Below, in pieces: positions 63,133 through 64,000 of a DNA stretch of 64,000 nucleotides (its first letter is position 1; the number at the start of each line of letters is the position of its first letter). The DNA is taken from positions 32,373-96,372 of the forward strand of contig NZ_JADDRL010000027.1 of assembly GCF_021538895.1 (NCBI RefSeq), in the 5' to 3' direction. The position numbers and the translations under genes are program-made. The notes below the pieces were generated by a model, which did no database searches, was not told where the DNA came from, and worked only from the letters and a program-made list of their open reading frames with translations. The stretch is from Streptomyces olivochromogenes (lineage in GTDB: Bacteria; Actinomycetota; Actinomycetes; Streptomycetales; Streptomycetaceae).

Positions 63133-64000
63133 TCAGTCCTCGCTGGGTGCCGCGGGGAGCTTGGCCTTGATGAGGTCCATGACCGTGGAGTCGGTCAGCG
63201 TGGTCACATCGCCGAGCTGACGGTTCTCCGCGACGTCGCGCAGCAGGCGGCGCATGATCTTGCCGGAGCGGGTCTTGGGCAGCTCCGCGACCGGCAGGAT
63301 CCGCTTCGGCTTGGCGATCGGACCGAGGGTGGCACCGACATGGTTGCGCAGATCCCCGACGAGCTGGTCGTCCTCGGACACGGTGCCGCGCAGGATCACG
63401 AACGCGACGATGGCCTGTCCGGTGGTCTCGTCGGCGGCGCCGACGACGGCGGCTTCGGCGACGGAGGGGTGGGAGACGAGTGCGGACTCGACCTCGGTGG
63501 TGGAGATGTTGTGGCCGGAGACGAGCATGACGTCGTCGACGCGGCCCAGGAGCCAGATGTCGCCGTCGTCGTCCTTCTTGGCACCGTCACCGGCGAAGTA
63601 CTTGCCCTCGAAACGCGACCAGTACGTGTCGAGGAAGCGCTGGTCGTCGCCCCAGATGGTGCGCAGCATGGAGGGCCACGGCTCGGTCAGGACCAGGTAA
63701 CCGCCGCCGCCGTTGGCAACCTCGTTCGCCTCGTCGTCGACCACGGTCGCGGAGATGCCGGGCAGCGGGGTCTGCGCGGAACCGGGCTTGGTCTCGGTCA
63801 CGCCCGGCAGCGGCGAGATCATCATCGCGCCGGTCTCGGTCTGCCACCAGGTGTCCACGATCGGCGTCCTGTCGGCGCCGATGTGCTTGCGGTACCAGAT
63901 CCACGCCTCGGGGTTGATCGGCTCGCCCACCGACCCGAGCACGCGCAGGCTGCTGAGGTCGAACTTGGCGGGGATGTCGTCGCCCCACTTCATGAACGTA
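63133..64000 (-). CDS. acs: acetyl-CoA synthetase, C-terminal part (5' end outside window)
   Basis: About 289 codons to the stop; the gene enters from the right edge. Motifs of AMP-forming acetyl-CoA synthetase are clear. They include GSVGEPINPEAWIWYRKHIG, the acyl-adenylate motif DTWWQTETGAMMISPLPGV, YFAGDGAKKDDDGDIWLLGR and VDDVMLVSGHNISTTEVESA. The C-terminal PKTRSGKIMRRLLRDVA carries the acetylation-controlled catalytic lysine. The enzyme activates acetate with ATP and CoA to acetyl-CoA in the cytoplasm. Length from this point matches the family (full protein about 650 aa). Confidence 0.96.
   Translation of the reverse strand, partial: TFMKWGDDIPAKFDLSSLRVLGSVGEPINPEAWIWYRKHIGADRTPIVDTWWQTETGAMMISPLPGVTETKPGSAQTPLPGISATVVDDEANEVANGGGGYLVLTEPWPSMLRTIWGDDQRFLDTYWSRFEGKYFAGDGAKKDDDGDIWLLGRVDDVMLVSGHNISTTEVESALVSHPSVAEAAVVGAADETTGQAIVAFVILRGTVSEDDQLVGDLRNHVGATLGPIAKPKRILPVAELPKTRSGKIMRRLLRDVAENRQLGDVTTLTDSTVMDLIKAKLPAAPSED

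Overview
The window is high-GC DNA with strongly G/C-biased third codon positions and GTG starts. It carries a chaplin, LAL- and LuxR-type regulators, an ECF42 sigma factor, many two-component systems and many secreted hydrolases, all of which point to Streptomyces or a close relative. I see no rRNA, tRNA or CRISPR array. The gene mix (regulators, exporters, extracellular enzymes, one decayed recombinase insertion) looks like accessory or chromosome-arm territory, although sdaA and acs are core metabolic genes.

Layout, 1-20.6 kb. A DeoR regulator diverges from a DUF4406-NudK-like pair. An OmpR-type two-component system follows (2.2-4.8 kb), then a MarR regulator diverging from an NTF2-like protein across two identical palindromes. 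At 5.9-10.2 kb an operon encodes a lipoprotein, a peptidoglycan-binding membrane-fusion protein, a MacB-like ATPase and permease, and a VanX-like D-Ala-D-Ala dipeptidase. It diverges from a CseBC/MtrAB-like two-component system with its own lipoprotein (10.4-13.0 kb). Next come a LacI repressor with a secreted glycosidase-like protein, a tail-anchored secreted protein, a secreted zinc protease with an FnIII domain, and sdaA.

20.9-37.8 kb. A TrmB/LuxR-like regulator and an RsbW-like ATPase precede a secretion cluster (S8 protease, phosphoesterase, MFS transporter, TolB-like protein). The ECF42 sigma factor and its DGPF partner have a recognisable target promoter. A LysR regulator and an EamA exporter diverge across 21-bp tandem repeats. 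A small chaplin and a histidine-phosphatase-like protein without its RHG motif follow. A probable copper-stress block (DUF6153-like protein, Met/His-rich lipoprotein, ArsP/DUF318 permease) lies behind a CsoR-like operator, and is followed by a NarL-type two-component system.

37.5-53.7 kb. Small redox and hydrolase genes (ABM protein, MarR, DoxX, amidohydrolase, DUF1275, YcaC-like hydrolase) precede a 1271-aa HTH-nSTAND-WD40 protein. An HxlR-controlled operon (metallo-hydrolase, NmrA-like oxidoreductase, Bcr/CflA transporter) comes next. At 50.3-52.4 kb a serine-recombinase element abuts a truncated DUF998 gene beside a TetR pseudogene carrying a frameshift and a nonsense codon.

53.8-64 kb. 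A DUF3455 secreted protein, a lipoprotein tripeptidyl aminopeptidase, an FAD monooxygenase, an orphan histidine kinase, an otherwise easily missed 59-aa membrane protein, a 902-aa LAL regulator, and the 3' part of acs running off the right edge.

Recurring themes are cell-envelope sensing and export, short overlapping stop/start junctions, and several promoters whose -10 element lies 6-8 nt before the start codon, suggesting leaderless mRNAs.
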